Shown: one piece after another, positions 16,964 to 24,485 of the stretch
How positions within the stretch are numbered: position 1 is the first letter of the stretch
How the letters are laid out: every line of letters begins with the position of its first letter
DNA from: Sporosarcina ureilytica
GTDB lineage: Bacteria > Bacillota > Bacilli > Bacillales_A > Planococcaceae
DNA: 64,000 nt
Reading direction: 5' to 3'
Assembly (NCBI RefSeq): GCF_001753205.1
Contig: NZ_CP017560.1
Span: forward strand, 620,001-684,000
The notes under the pieces: generated by a model
What the model was told of the DNA's origin: nothing
What the model saw: the letters and a program-made list of their open reading frames with translations, nothing else
Databases searched by the model: none
Translations under genes and position numbers: made by a program

Positions 16964-17263
16964 GTGAAGGAAATTTCTACGAAAGAAGTATTGCAAAAAT
17001 TAAATGACGGTGAAAAATTGAACATGGTTGACGTGCGAGAAGAGGAAGAAGTTGCACTCGGAATGGTGCCTGGCGCTCAGCATATTCCACTAGGTGAAAT
17101 CCCTGCTCGATTAGATGAGTTAGATAAGGATACGCAATACGTGATGATTTGTCGTTCTGGCGGCAGAAGCGGAAATGCATGTAACTTTTTGAGTGAACAA
17201 GGTTACGATGTGATGAATATGACTGGCGGTATGTTGGACTGGGAAGGCGAAGTAGAGAAATAA
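16964..17263 (+). CDS. Single-domain rhodanese (sulfurtransferase)
   Basis: 99 aa. The rhodanese fold is clear: MVDVREEEEVALGMVPGAQHIPLGEI, then the active loop CRSGGRS with Cys63. It transfers sulfane sulfur between persulfides and thiols in the cytoplasm. The GTG at 16964 is chosen because TGGAGGGATC lies 6-8 nt upstream; 14 upstream codons have no site. The CstR-like operators suggest induction by reactive sulfur and co-regulation with the persulfide dioxygenase at 39.4 kb. Confidence 0.92.
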   Translation: MKEISTKEVLQKLNDGEKLNMVDVREEEEVALGMVPGAQHIPLGEIPARLDELDKDTQYVMICRSGGRSGNACNFLSEQGYDVMNMTGGMLDWEGEVEK

Positions 17264-17274
17264 TATGTTTGATT

Positions 17275-17307
17275 TAAAAAAGCTTGCATTTGAGCAAGCT
17301 TTTTTTA
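17275..17307 (+). terminator. Terminator of the rhodanese gene
   Basis: AAAAAAGCTTGC / GCAAGCTTTTTTT hairpin with a 5-nt loop. Confidence 0.85.
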
Positions 17308-17319
17308 GTTGTTTGCGGG

Positions 17320-17366
17320 AAAAAGAAAAAAAGTAACCACGCTCAAACAAGCTGAGTGGTTACTTA
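17320..17366 (-). terminator. Terminator of trhP1-trhP2
   Basis: Minus-strand AAGTAACCACTCA / TGAGCGTGGTTACTT followed by TTTTTTCTTTTTCC. Confidence 0.8.
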
Positions 17367-17388
17367 TGATTTTCGTCACAAAGTAGAA

Positions 17389-18624
17389 TTATTTCCGCTT
17401 CCGCATCATATCAAATGGCTTAACAGGTGCATCTACTTTCATTTTCACTGTCATTAGCGCATTTGGGGCACGGTCGATTGAATTTCCTGCTTCATCCCAT
17501 AGCGAATCAATTGTTTGGTATAGATGTGTGAAGCCAGGACCGTAAAATTCGATTTCATCTCCAACACCGAAATGATTACGTTGTTGAATCGTTGCGATTT
17601 GCGTTTCTTCTTCGTAGTCCAACACTTGGCCGATAAAGGAGTAGGCAGGGATTTTTCGACGGGCACCAAATAATTGCTCATCTTCGGTCGGTGTTCCGTA
17701 ATAAAAGCCTACTGACAATTCGCGTTGTGCGACTTTCCATAATTCGTCTTCCCACTCCTGTTGGAACTCATAATTCTCCGGGTCATTACAATAAGCGTCA
17801 ATGGCTTGACGATAAACAGTGGAAACCGTGGATACATAATGAATCGACTTCATTCGCCCTTCAATTTTTAAGCTATCAATGCCGTTTTCCACCAAATCTG
17901 GGATGTGGCGAATCATAGACATGTCGACCGCACTCATCGAAAAGTCCTCCTCAGGATCACCTGCTAGGACGGAGTTGTGTTCGCCTGGTAGCGGCATTTC
18001 GAATAATCCATATTTCCAACGACAGGATTGTGAGCAGCCGCCACGGTTCGCATCGCGGCTTGACATATGGTTTGATAATGTACAACGACCTGAATAGGAA
18101 ATACACATCGCGCCGTGAATAAATGCTTCAATCTCCACATCTGTTTTTTGACGGATTTCTTTAATTTCTTCCATGCTCACTTCTCGCGCCAACACAACAC
18201 GCTCTAATCCTTCCGCATGCCAAAAATTCAGCGTTTCATAATTCGTTGCAGAAGCTTGTGTGGATAAGTGAATCGGTAAACCGGGTGCTTCAGTTGCACA
18301 AATTTCAATTAAGGCTGGGTCAGATACAATGACAGCAGAAATGCCGATGTCTCTTAGCGTTTGAAAGAATTCGCCCGCACCGTCAGCATCTCCTTCATGC
18401 GTCACCATATTTGCCGCAACATACACTTTTGCATGGTGCGCTTTTGCAAATGCGACACCTTCACGCATTTCATCATAAGTAAAGTTTCCCGCACGCGTTC
18501 TCAGTCCGTATTGATTTCCGCCAATATACACAGCATCTGCGCCGTATCGTATGGCAGTTTTTAGCTTTTCAAGTGTTCCAGCAGGTGCTAGCACTTCAGG
18601 TTTTTTCGTAATTTTTCTCATCAT
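17389..18624 (-). CDS. trhP2: U32 family tRNA hydroxylation protein TrhP2
   Basis: 411 aa. Peptidase-U32-like protein corresponding to B. subtilis YrrO. With TrhP1 it takes part in prephenate-dependent hydroxylation of U34 to 5-hydroxyuridine in tRNA. Signature: KPEVLAPAGTLEKLKTAIRYGADAVYIGG at the N-terminus, then EAFIHGAMCISYSGRCTLSNH and GGCSQSCRWKY, the cysteine cluster likely to hold an Fe-S centre. It follows trhP1 by 11 nt. TrmR, often adjacent in Bacillus, is not here. Confidence 0.9.
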   Translation of the reverse strand: MMRKITKKPEVLAPAGTLEKLKTAIRYGADAVYIGGNQYGLRTRAGNFTYDEMREGVAFAKAHHAKVYVAANMVTHEGDADGAGEFFQTLRDIGISAVIVSDPALIEICATEAPGLPIHLSTQASATNYETLNFWHAEGLERVVLAREVSMEEIKEIRQKTDVEIEAFIHGAMCISYSGRCTLSNHMSSRDANRGGCSQSCRWKYGLFEMPLPGEHNSVLAGDPEEDFSMSAVDMSMIRHIPDLVENGIDSLKIEGRMKSIHYVSTVSTVYRQAIDAYCNDPENYEFQQEWEDELWKVAQRELSVGFYYGTPTEDEQLFGARRKIPAYSFIGQVLDYEEETQIATIQQRNHFGVGDEIEFYGPGFTHLYQTIDSLWDEAGNSIDRAPNALMTVKMKVDAPVKPFDMMRKRK

Positions 18625-18635
18625 GGTTCCCCTAA

Positions 18636-19547
18636 CTATTTTACGTCGTTTGGATCTTTTAATAAAAATCCTTCATCTAGTGTTCTTGCCTTCGGATGTA
18701 TTGCGATGATTTGTTTATTCAAGCTTTCTTGTAAGGCAATTGTCCAGTCACCTGCAATGATTGCCCGTTTTGCTTCAATGAAAATACGAGCGATTTCAAC
18801 AAAATCGTTCCCGCGTGTAAAGATGCCATCTAATTTCCATTGTGTAAGTCCTGCTTCAACTAATGCGTCTAAATGGGGGAGAAGATTAATATCATTCGTT
18901 GCAAAAACATGCGTCCCATTCGTGTCCTCGAAAATTGAGTAATGGGTATCAGGTTTTTTAGGTTCAGATATGAAAAGTTCTTCAGTAGGTACAGTTTCTT
19001 GCGTGAAATTAAAATAGTTTTCAATGAGAGGTCGCTTAGAATGGTGGATACAGGTTGCCCCATACACCAATAGCTCGACGGGAACTGTTGCTTCGGACCG
19101 AATCGTTTTTAATTCCTCAAAGGTGATTTCCCTTGCAAGAACGGCACCGACTGCTCCGCGTTTTGCCCAGAAATTAACTTGTTTAGAGCTGGTGACTAAT
19201 GTTTGGGCATCATAAACATAAGGGATTTTGATGTCATGTTTTTTTAATAAATGAATCACACCAGGATCGCCAACTGTAATGGCGTCAACGCCAATATTCT
19301 GTAAAAACTCCAAATATGGAACGACTTTTTCGATCTGTTCATTATGCATGAGCGCATTCACCGCTACACAAACTCGTTTATTGTGCGCATGTGTAAACTC
19401 AGTAATCTCTTTGATTTCGTCTTGGGAAAATGCGCTTGGTAAGCGTAACCCAAATTGTTCATTCCCAATATATAATGTATCAACCCCAGCATTGACCAAC
19501 GCTTTCGCTTGATCCAAAGACTCTGCGGTTGCAGTAAGTTCAATCAT
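18636..19547 (-). CDS. trhP1: U32 family tRNA hydroxylation protein TrhP1
   Basis: 303 aa, the shorter YrrN-type partner of TrhP2. It begins MIELTATAESLDQAKALVNAGVDTLYIG and has ELLVYGATCIHHSKRPLIENY in place of the full cysteine cluster of TrhP2. It is first in the two-gene operon. The gene order and size difference match yrrN-yrrO. Confidence 0.88.
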   Translation of the reverse strand: MIELTATAESLDQAKALVNAGVDTLYIGNEQFGLRLPSAFSQDEIKEITEFTHAHNKRVCVAVNALMHNEQIEKVVPYLEFLQNIGVDAITVGDPGVIHLLKKHDIKIPYVYDAQTLVTSSKQVNFWAKRGAVGAVLAREITFEELKTIRSEATVPVELLVYGATCIHHSKRPLIENYFNFTQETVPTEELFISEPKKPDTHYSIFEDTNGTHVFATNDINLLPHLDALVEAGLTQWKLDGIFTRGNDFVEIARIFIEAKRAIIAGDWTIALQESLNKQIIAIHPKARTLDEGFLLKDPNDVK

Positions 19548-19657
19548 TCACATACCTCTTTTCAATCAGTCTTTAAATTTGATAGAACTGATTTTAACAT
19601 AAAAAGCGCAAAGGTTATTGTGAAAGATGTCACAAGTTCATGACAATAGGAAGCTAC

Positions 19658-19697
19658 TAAAAAAACAACCGTGAAAGTTTAACCTCACGATTGTTTT
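19658..19697 (-). terminator. Terminator of the MHYT-GGDEF-EAL gene
   Basis: Minus-strand AAAACAATCGTGA / TCACGGTTGTTTTTT hairpin with a T-run. Confidence 0.75.
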
Positions 19698-19725
19698 CTG
19701 CTTTAGGACTATTTTTCAAATTAGC

Positions 19726-22122
19726 CTACTCGTATAATTTGGACATGTCCCACTCGTTCATCCATTTTTCAAATGCTTCTGCTGGAAGAGGGGGGCTTAC
19801 ATAATAACCTTGAATTTCATGACAACCTAGTTCTTTTAGGTACAATAACTGATTCTTATTTTCGACCCCTTCTGCGATGACATTCAATTCCAAGCTGTGG
19901 CCAATTGAAATGATTGCTTTGACAATGGCATTATTTTCTGGATTGTCTTTCACATTGGTTAAGAAGAATCTGTCGATTTTAATATGATCAATTGGCATTT
20001 GCTTTAACGCCCATAGCGAATTAAAGCCTGTCCCAAAATCATCAATGCTAATTGTCACTCCTAAGCTCTTCAACTCGTTTAACAATCGGGTAGAATAATC
20101 GGCGTCCATCATCATATTCTCTGTGATTTCAAGATTGAGCAATGAGGGATTGACGTTCTCATCTTGAAGAATTCCTGAAATGGTATCGACAATGTCCGGT
20201 TTTTGGAATTGGACGGCAGATAAATTAACGGATACCTCTAGCGGTAAGCCAGTTTCTCGCCATTTATCGCATTGCGCGATGGCTGTTCGCAACACCCAAT
20301 TGCCAATTGGGATGATTAAGCCGGATTCCTCCGCTTGTGGAATAAATTCATCAGGTGGAATCATTCCTTTCTGAGGATGATTCCATCGAATAAGTGCTTC
20401 CACACCAATAATTTGGCCTGTATGGATATTCAGTCTTGGTTGGTAATAGACAACCAACTGATTACGTTCTAATGCAAAACGCAATTCATTTTCTAACCGA
20501 AGTAATTGGCTGTTATCAGCAACGCGCACACATTCGAAAAATGCATAACGATTTCTCCCATTCGCTTTTGCCTCATACATCGCAATATCCGCATTTTTTA
20601 TGAGTGTTTCTTGGTCTTCTCCATCTTCCGGGTACATGGCAATTCCGATGCTAATTGTTACGTAAACTTCTTGACCTTCAAGGTAAAAAGGGCGAGCCAA
20701 AGATTTTAAGATGTTGTTCGTTAAGTTTCTAACTTCGTCATCGTTCATGTTTTCCAACAAAATTGTAAACTCATCTCCGCCGTTCCGAGCAACAATCCCT
20801 CTTGACATCAATTCCTTTTTCAGTCTTTTCGCGACACCAATTAACAATAAATCTCCAAACGTATGGCCCATCGAGTCGTTAATGATTTTAAAACGATCTA
20901 AGTCTAAAAAAAGTACAGCTAATTTTGTATTTCGGGATTTCGCTTTTTTGAAAGCTTCCGCCAAGTTTTCCATAAAAAATCTTCGGTTTGGTAAACCTGT
21001 AAGGCTATCTTCGTATGCCAAAAGTTTGATTGTGTTTTCTGCTTCTTTAAATCTTGTAATGTCTCTAATGTACACAGTAAACAATGGACATCCATCTAAT
21101 TTTAATTGTTTAATTGTTAATTCAATGGGGAATTCTTCCCCGTTAGATTGTAATGCGGTTGCTTCGATTCGCACATCACATAGAAAATCTCCTTCTCCGT
21201 CGGTAATGGAGGACGGAGAGATAAATAGTTTTTCGATTCCTTGTCCGAGCAATTTTTTTCTTACATACCCGAAAGTTCTTGTCACGGAGGGATTGCACTC
21301 TAAAATCTGTCCATTATTATCCATGATAATCACACAATCCAATACAGCTTCAAGAATCGCGTCTTTAAAAGCAATTTCCTGATCTAATCTTTTATCCAAT
21401 CTGAAAGAGACAATGAGAATTAGACCGATAATGACGATGGTGCTAATCGTGACGGCAACGACCAATTCTGGTGTATCGATAAGCGTGGCATTGATCTTAG
21501 CGGCGCCAGTAGGATCCACTTTGAATAATGCGGCAGCCATTCCGATGTAGTGTATCCCCGCAATTGCGCTTCCCATTATCGTGCCGCCAACAAGCTTATC
21601 CTTGGCGCTTATTCCACCTTCTTTGTCGCGAAAATGTAACGCGAGCATTAAGGTAATTGTCGATGCACCAATGGCAACAAATATGGAAAGTCCAAAAAGA
21701 ATCGCATCGTATGTAATATAAACGCCTTGTATGGCAATCATCCCGATATAATGCATGGCACCAATTCCAATGCCCATAATTGTTCCGCCGATTAGTAATT
21801 TCAAGTTGTCAGCATTGGGGCGTGAACTAAAATACAGTCCACACAATGAGGCCGCAATTGCGATAATGACAGAAACGGCTACGAGTACACCATCGTGGGT
21901 AATCGGGACAGGTAATTTAAAAGCGAGTGTTGCAATAAAATGCATGGACCAAATCCCAATTCCCATGGCTGCAGAACCGCTTACTAACCAGATAACCCTT
22001 CGCAGACCGGTTGCAAAGTGGACGCGTCTTGCTGTATCGAGTGCTGTAATTGAAGCAAAAAAAGCAATGATCAACGAAAGCACAACCAACAATAGGTCAT
22101 GGGTTCCATGTATTTGTTGCAT
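19726..22122 (-). CDS. MHYT-PAS-GGDEF-EAL cyclic-di-GMP protein
   Basis: 798 aa. About seven N-terminal helices carry MHYT sensor motifs (MHF near 60, MHYIG near 123, IHYIG near 188), proposed to bind a metal and sense oxygen, CO or NO. A PAS domain (about 255-365), a GGDEF domain with RNGGDEF intact but no RxxD I-site, and an EAL domain with EALIRWNHP, ITENMM, DDFGTGF and AEGVE follow. Both cyclase and phosphodiesterase residues appear intact. It sits in the membrane as a single gene. Net activity cannot be predicted. Confidence 0.93.
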   Translation of the reverse strand: MQQIHGTHDLLLVVLSLIIAFFASITALDTARRVHFATGLRRVIWLVSGSAAMGIGIWSMHFIATLAFKLPVPITHDGVLVAVSVIIAIAASLCGLYFSSRPNADNLKLLIGGTIMGIGIGAMHYIGMIAIQGVYITYDAILFGLSIFVAIGASTITLMLALHFRDKEGGISAKDKLVGGTIMGSAIAGIHYIGMAAALFKVDPTGAAKINATLIDTPELVVAVTISTIVIIGLILIVSFRLDKRLDQEIAFKDAILEAVLDCVIIMDNNGQILECNPSVTRTFGYVRKKLLGQGIEKLFISPSSITDGEGDFLCDVRIEATALQSNGEEFPIELTIKQLKLDGCPLFTVYIRDITRFKEAENTIKLLAYEDSLTGLPNRRFFMENLAEAFKKAKSRNTKLAVLFLDLDRFKIINDSMGHTFGDLLLIGVAKRLKKELMSRGIVARNGGDEFTILLENMNDDEVRNLTNNILKSLARPFYLEGQEVYVTISIGIAMYPEDGEDQETLIKNADIAMYEAKANGRNRYAFFECVRVADNSQLLRLENELRFALERNQLVVYYQPRLNIHTGQIIGVEALIRWNHPQKGMIPPDEFIPQAEESGLIIPIGNWVLRTAIAQCDKWRETGLPLEVSVNLSAVQFQKPDIVDTISGILQDENVNPSLLNLEITENMMMDADYSTRLLNELKSLGVTISIDDFGTGFNSLWALKQMPIDHIKIDRFFLTNVKDNPENNAIVKAIISIGHSLELNVIAEGVENKNQLLYLKELGCHEIQGYYVSPPLPAEAFEKWMNEWDMSKLYE

Positions 22123-22341
22123 CTATCTTCCCTCCAGTCACCATTACATAAGAACAAACTTTTAGGAGTTGTATCCTGTGACTATTATTCTATATTGATT
22201 TGAGAGTGTAGTAAATACTTATGAACCAGGTGGTGGGGAAAGGGAGGGATTATGTACCTATGTGCACAATATTCAGGCAAATGCCTGTGAATCTAGGCAC
22301 CTATTTTCTCGATTCACATTTAAATAACTTTTATTAACGTA

Positions 22342-22375
22342 AGCAAAGCCCGGGTGGGTTTACCCGGGTTTTTGC
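22342..22375 (-). terminator. Terminator after the heptad-repeat genes
   Basis: AGCCCGGGT / ACCCGGGT hairpin extended by GCAAA/TTTGC, just downstream of the last heptad-repeat gene. The longer T-run is on the plus strand, so direction is less sure. Confidence 0.55.
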
Positions 22376-22391
22376 TATCTAGGCATTCAGA

Positions 22392-22631
22392 TTAGAAATC
22401 TACGTTTCTTCCGCCTTTATTAGCCGCTTGTCCACCACGATCTGCGATTTGGCCGCCTTTATCAGCAGTTTTACCGCCGTCATCCGCCGTTTGAGAACCG
22501 TTGTTAGCTGCTTGACCACCGTTAAAAGCAAATTGACGATTGTTCTTGTCTCCAGCAATCGCAAAGTCTTCAGCTTTGTTCCCACCAGCATTTCCACCTT
22601 GAGTTGCAAAGTTATTAATATTTTTTGACAT
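22392..22631 (-). CDS. Heptad-repeat Gly/Asn-rich protein 1
   Basis: 79 aa. A short N-terminal block (INNFATQGGNAGGN) and NNRQ are followed by a run of 7-residue repeats of the form [DN]xGG[QK]xA, such as DDGGKTADKGGQIADRGGQ. No hydrophobic core is apparent, so it is probably an extended or solenoid, very hydrophilic protein. Strong GGAGGTG ribosome site. It is a paralogue of the two upstream genes. The repeat recalls KGG/LEA-type hydrophilins only loosely; no function is assigned. Confidence 0.7.
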   Translation of the reverse strand: MSKNINNFATQGGNAGGNKAEDFAIAGDKNNRQFAFNGGQAANNGSQTADDGGKTADKGGQIADRGGQAANKGGRNVDF

Positions 22632-22658
22632 TCAGTTTCACCTCCTTTCAGTGCTACT

Positions 22659-22698
22659 GTAATATACTCTTTTATTCCAGCTATACTTAGACGTTTAC
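22659..22698 (-). promoter_or_regulatory. Conserved upstream element of heptad-repeat gene 1
   Basis: On the minus strand GTAAACGTCTAA (22687-22698) and GTATATTAC (22659-22667), 19 nt apart. The same two blocks precede heptad-repeat gene 3 with a 20-nt gap. They probably mark a promoter for a common sigma factor, which I cannot name. Confidence 0.5.
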
Positions 22699-22728
22699 TC
22701 TGAATTCAGGACAAGTATTTTTAAAATC

Positions 22729-23097
22729 TTATTTAATGTTTTGTCCGCCGTCATCCGCATTTTGCCCGCCTTCGTCAGCGGCTTGGCCATTGTCATCGGC
22801 ATTTTGTCCTTCATTGTTTGCGGCTTGACCACCATTCGATGCATCTTGTCTTACGTTTTCATCACCGGCAATCCCGCCAGTTTGAGCTTGGTTCCCACCA
22901 GCGTTTCCGCCTTGGTTGGCTAAGTTATTGGTATTATGGTTGTGAATATTGATGTGAATTGTGAGCCCGTACTTATCGCTTTCTAAAGTGATAACATCCA
23001 AGTCGTCTGAATCCTTTGACTTACTCACTTTAAAAAGTTCATGCGCTTCATTCGTTGTCTGCTTCTTCCGTTTGTTACGATGAGGTTTTGGAGGCAA
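22729..23097 (-). CDS. Heptad-repeat protein 2 with basic N-terminal extension
   Basis: 122 aa. Residues 1-60 are new relative to its paralogues: a very basic start (PPKPHRNKRKKQ), then a segment ending ITLESDKYGLTIHINIHNHNTN. The rest has the shared NLANQGGNAGGN block and heptads (GGQAANNEGQNADDNGQAADEGG), here net acidic. The start is TTG at 23097 because AAAGGAGGG lies 7 nt upstream; an earlier in-frame ATG has no such site. It follows gene 3 by 53 nt and is probably in its operon. Confidence 0.65.
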   Translation of the reverse strand: MPPKPHRNKRKKQTTNEAHELFKVSKSKDSDDLDVITLESDKYGLTIHINIHNHNTNNLANQGGNAGGNQAQTGGIAGDENVRQDASNGGQAANNEGQNADDNGQAADEGGQNADDGGQNIK

Positions 23098-23150
23098 GAA
23101 AATTCCCTCCTTTCTATTAGATTTGTTTTGGTTAAATTCAAGGAACAATT

Positions 23151-23390
23151 TTACCCAATATTTCTTCCACCTTTATTAGATGCTTGTCCGCCTCTATCCG
23201 CAATTTGTCCACCTTGGTCAGCGGCTTTACCGCCGTCATCCGCAGTTTGCGAGCGGTTATGAGCTACCTGTCCACCGTCAAAGGAAACTTGACGATTGTT
23301 CTTATAGCCAGCCATCGCTAGGCCTTCAGCTCTATTTCCACCGGCATTTCCGCCTTCATTTGCAAAGTTGTTTTCTATTCGCTCCGACAT
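23151..23390 (-). CDS. Heptad-repeat Gly/Asn-rich protein 3
   Basis: 79 aa, about two-thirds identical to protein 1 by eye: MSERIENNFANEGGNAGGN, then NNRQ and heptads such as DDGGKAADQGGQIADRGGQ. AGGAGGTG ribosome site. First gene of the trio, with the conserved two-block upstream element. Recent duplication is likely. Function unknown; a spore or desiccation role is only a guess from composition. Confidence 0.7.
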   Translation of the reverse strand: MSERIENNFANEGGNAGGNRAEGLAMAGYKNNRQVSFDGGQVAHNRSQTADDGGKAADQGGQIADRGGQASNKGGRNIG

Positions 23391-23412
23391 TTCATTTCAC
23401 CTCCTGTTCTCA

Positions 23413-23453
23413 GTAATATACGCATATACTTCCTACGACAATTAGACGTTTAC
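23413..23453 (-). promoter_or_regulatory. Conserved upstream element of heptad-repeat gene 3
   Basis: Minus-strand GTAAACGTCTAA (23442-23453) and GTATATTAC (23413-23421), matching the element before gene 1. Confidence 0.5.
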
Positions 23454-23557
23454 AATCTGCAAAACAACCATTTTTATGAAATGGAGCCATTGGTGAACAA
23501 GGTTGGGGAAATGGACGGTAAAAGACCCTCGATGAAAAATGTCGAGGGCGATTTCTT

Positions 23558-24019
23558 CTATTTTTTTATGGATTGGCGTCCTAAGCATATTAGCGTCCAT
23601 TTAAAGATTTTCCAAATTAACACCATGAACAGGAAGTAGCCGAAGAATGAGTACAAATGATTCCATTGGTCTTCCACTTGCAAAAATCCCAATTGTATTG
23701 ATCTACGTTCAAAAAATGGAACGAACCCGCTAACGATTAGGGTGAATACGAGTCTTCCTCTTCTAGACATTTCGCCTATCAAGTAAAGGTAAAGCAATGT
23801 TAAAAAGGGGAGGATCACGATCGTAAACAGAATATTAATTGAAAATATTTCAGGGAAAGGGCGCGTCGGGAATGTGTAGAAACCTTTACCGACAAAATAC
23901 AAATCTAAATAAGTTCCGCATAAGGAAGCGAAAAGGACGGCAGATACATACGAAATAAGGTTACGGAAAGATTGCTTTTTTAGCGATGGCGGCAAGCTCG
24001 AGGCGTTCGAGTGTTTCAC
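23558..24019 (-). CDS. Four-helix membrane protein, CBO0543-like
   Basis: 153 aa with about four hydrophobic helices. The stretch GTYLDLYFVGKGFYTFPTRPFPEIFSIN resembles what I recall of the CBO0543 family of Bacillales/Clostridia membrane proteins, whose role is unknown. GTG start with GGAGG 6-7 nt upstream. It lies 57 nt after a 54-codon gene and is probably co-transcribed with it. Confidence 0.65.
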   Translation of the reverse strand: MKHSNASSLPPSLKKQSFRNLISYVSAVLFASLCGTYLDLYFVGKGFYTFPTRPFPEIFSINILFTIVILPFLTLLYLYLIGEMSRRGRLVFTLIVSGFVPFFERRSIQLGFLQVEDQWNHLYSFFGYFLFMVLIWKIFKWTLICLGRQSIKK

Positions 24020-24076
24020 AGTATTCCTCCATTATATTTCCATTTATCGGTCCGTTTTCTTGCTTCAAATAGTGGA

Positions 24077-24241
24077 TTACACGCCAATCCTCGAACCAAT
24101 CAGCAACTGCTGATCTGTCCGGGATAAATCTTGCTCTTCCAACATAGCGTCGCGTTTGTCGTTTTCTAATTGAATTTTAATGGTCAGTAAGTTCTCTGGA
24201 AGCTGTAATTTGCCCATTAAATTTCTTACAAGATTTAGCAC
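24077..24241 (-). CDS. 54-aa hypothetical protein
   Basis: Short gene with GTG start and a perfect GGAGGTGA ribosome site 2-3 nt upstream of the start region. The product (MLNLVRNLMGKLQLPENLL..., charged helical middle, ends IGSRIGV) has no recognised family. It is upstream of the CBO0543-like gene on the same strand, so the two probably form an operon. Confidence 0.55.
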   Translation of the reverse strand: MLNLVRNLMGKLQLPENLLTIKIQLENDKRDAMLEEQDLSRTDQQLLIGSRIGV

Positions 24242-24329
24242 GGGTCACCTCCAATGGAAACTGTTCTTCATATAGGAGTATGAGGAACAATATACATATA
24301 TGAATGACGATGACTAGGAGAGAAAATAA

Positions 24330-24411
24330 GGTGCCAGTCACCGAAACAATCATGTTAATTACTACAAACATGATTATTATAATATTCATGTTTGTTTGAG
24401 TGACTGGCACC
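24330..24411. repeat. Palindromic 80-bp repeat, copy 2
   Basis: Ends GGTGCCAGTCAC / GTGACTGGCACC. The inner ATGATTATTATAATATTCATG stretch is nearly the same as in copy 3. Its right end lies at the promoter of the SLC13 transporter gene. Confidence 0.85.
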
Positions 24412-24428
24412 AAAAACAGTACTATAAT
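24400..24428 (+). promoter_or_regulatory. Hybrid promoter formed by the repeat
   Basis: The repeat terminus provides GTGACT (24400-24405, 4/6 of TTGACA) 17 bp before TATAAT (24423-24428). The -35-like element is inside the repeat and the -10 outside it. It is suitably placed 58 nt before the transporter start. Confidence 0.4.
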
Positions 24429-24485
24429 AAAGATTATCTAGTGTGTAGACATTCGCAAAAGCGAACGCAGAAAGGAACTTTTGAA

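Noticed and set aside
20711..21382. A 223-codon plus-strand frame opposite the GGDEF-EAL gene
   Set aside because: It is an antisense shadow: no ribosome site, low-complexity Ser/Phe-rich translation, and the opposite strand encodes intact catalytic motifs.
22400..22609. A 69-codon minus-strand frame overlapping heptad-repeat gene 1
   Set aside because: It is the same DNA in another frame; the 79-aa frame has the ribosome site and is conserved in two paralogues.
24177..24413. A 78-codon minus-strand frame starting in repeat copy 2
   Set aside because: Its start is the repeat's own open frame; the better-supported 54-codon gene with GGAGGTGA overlaps it in another frame.
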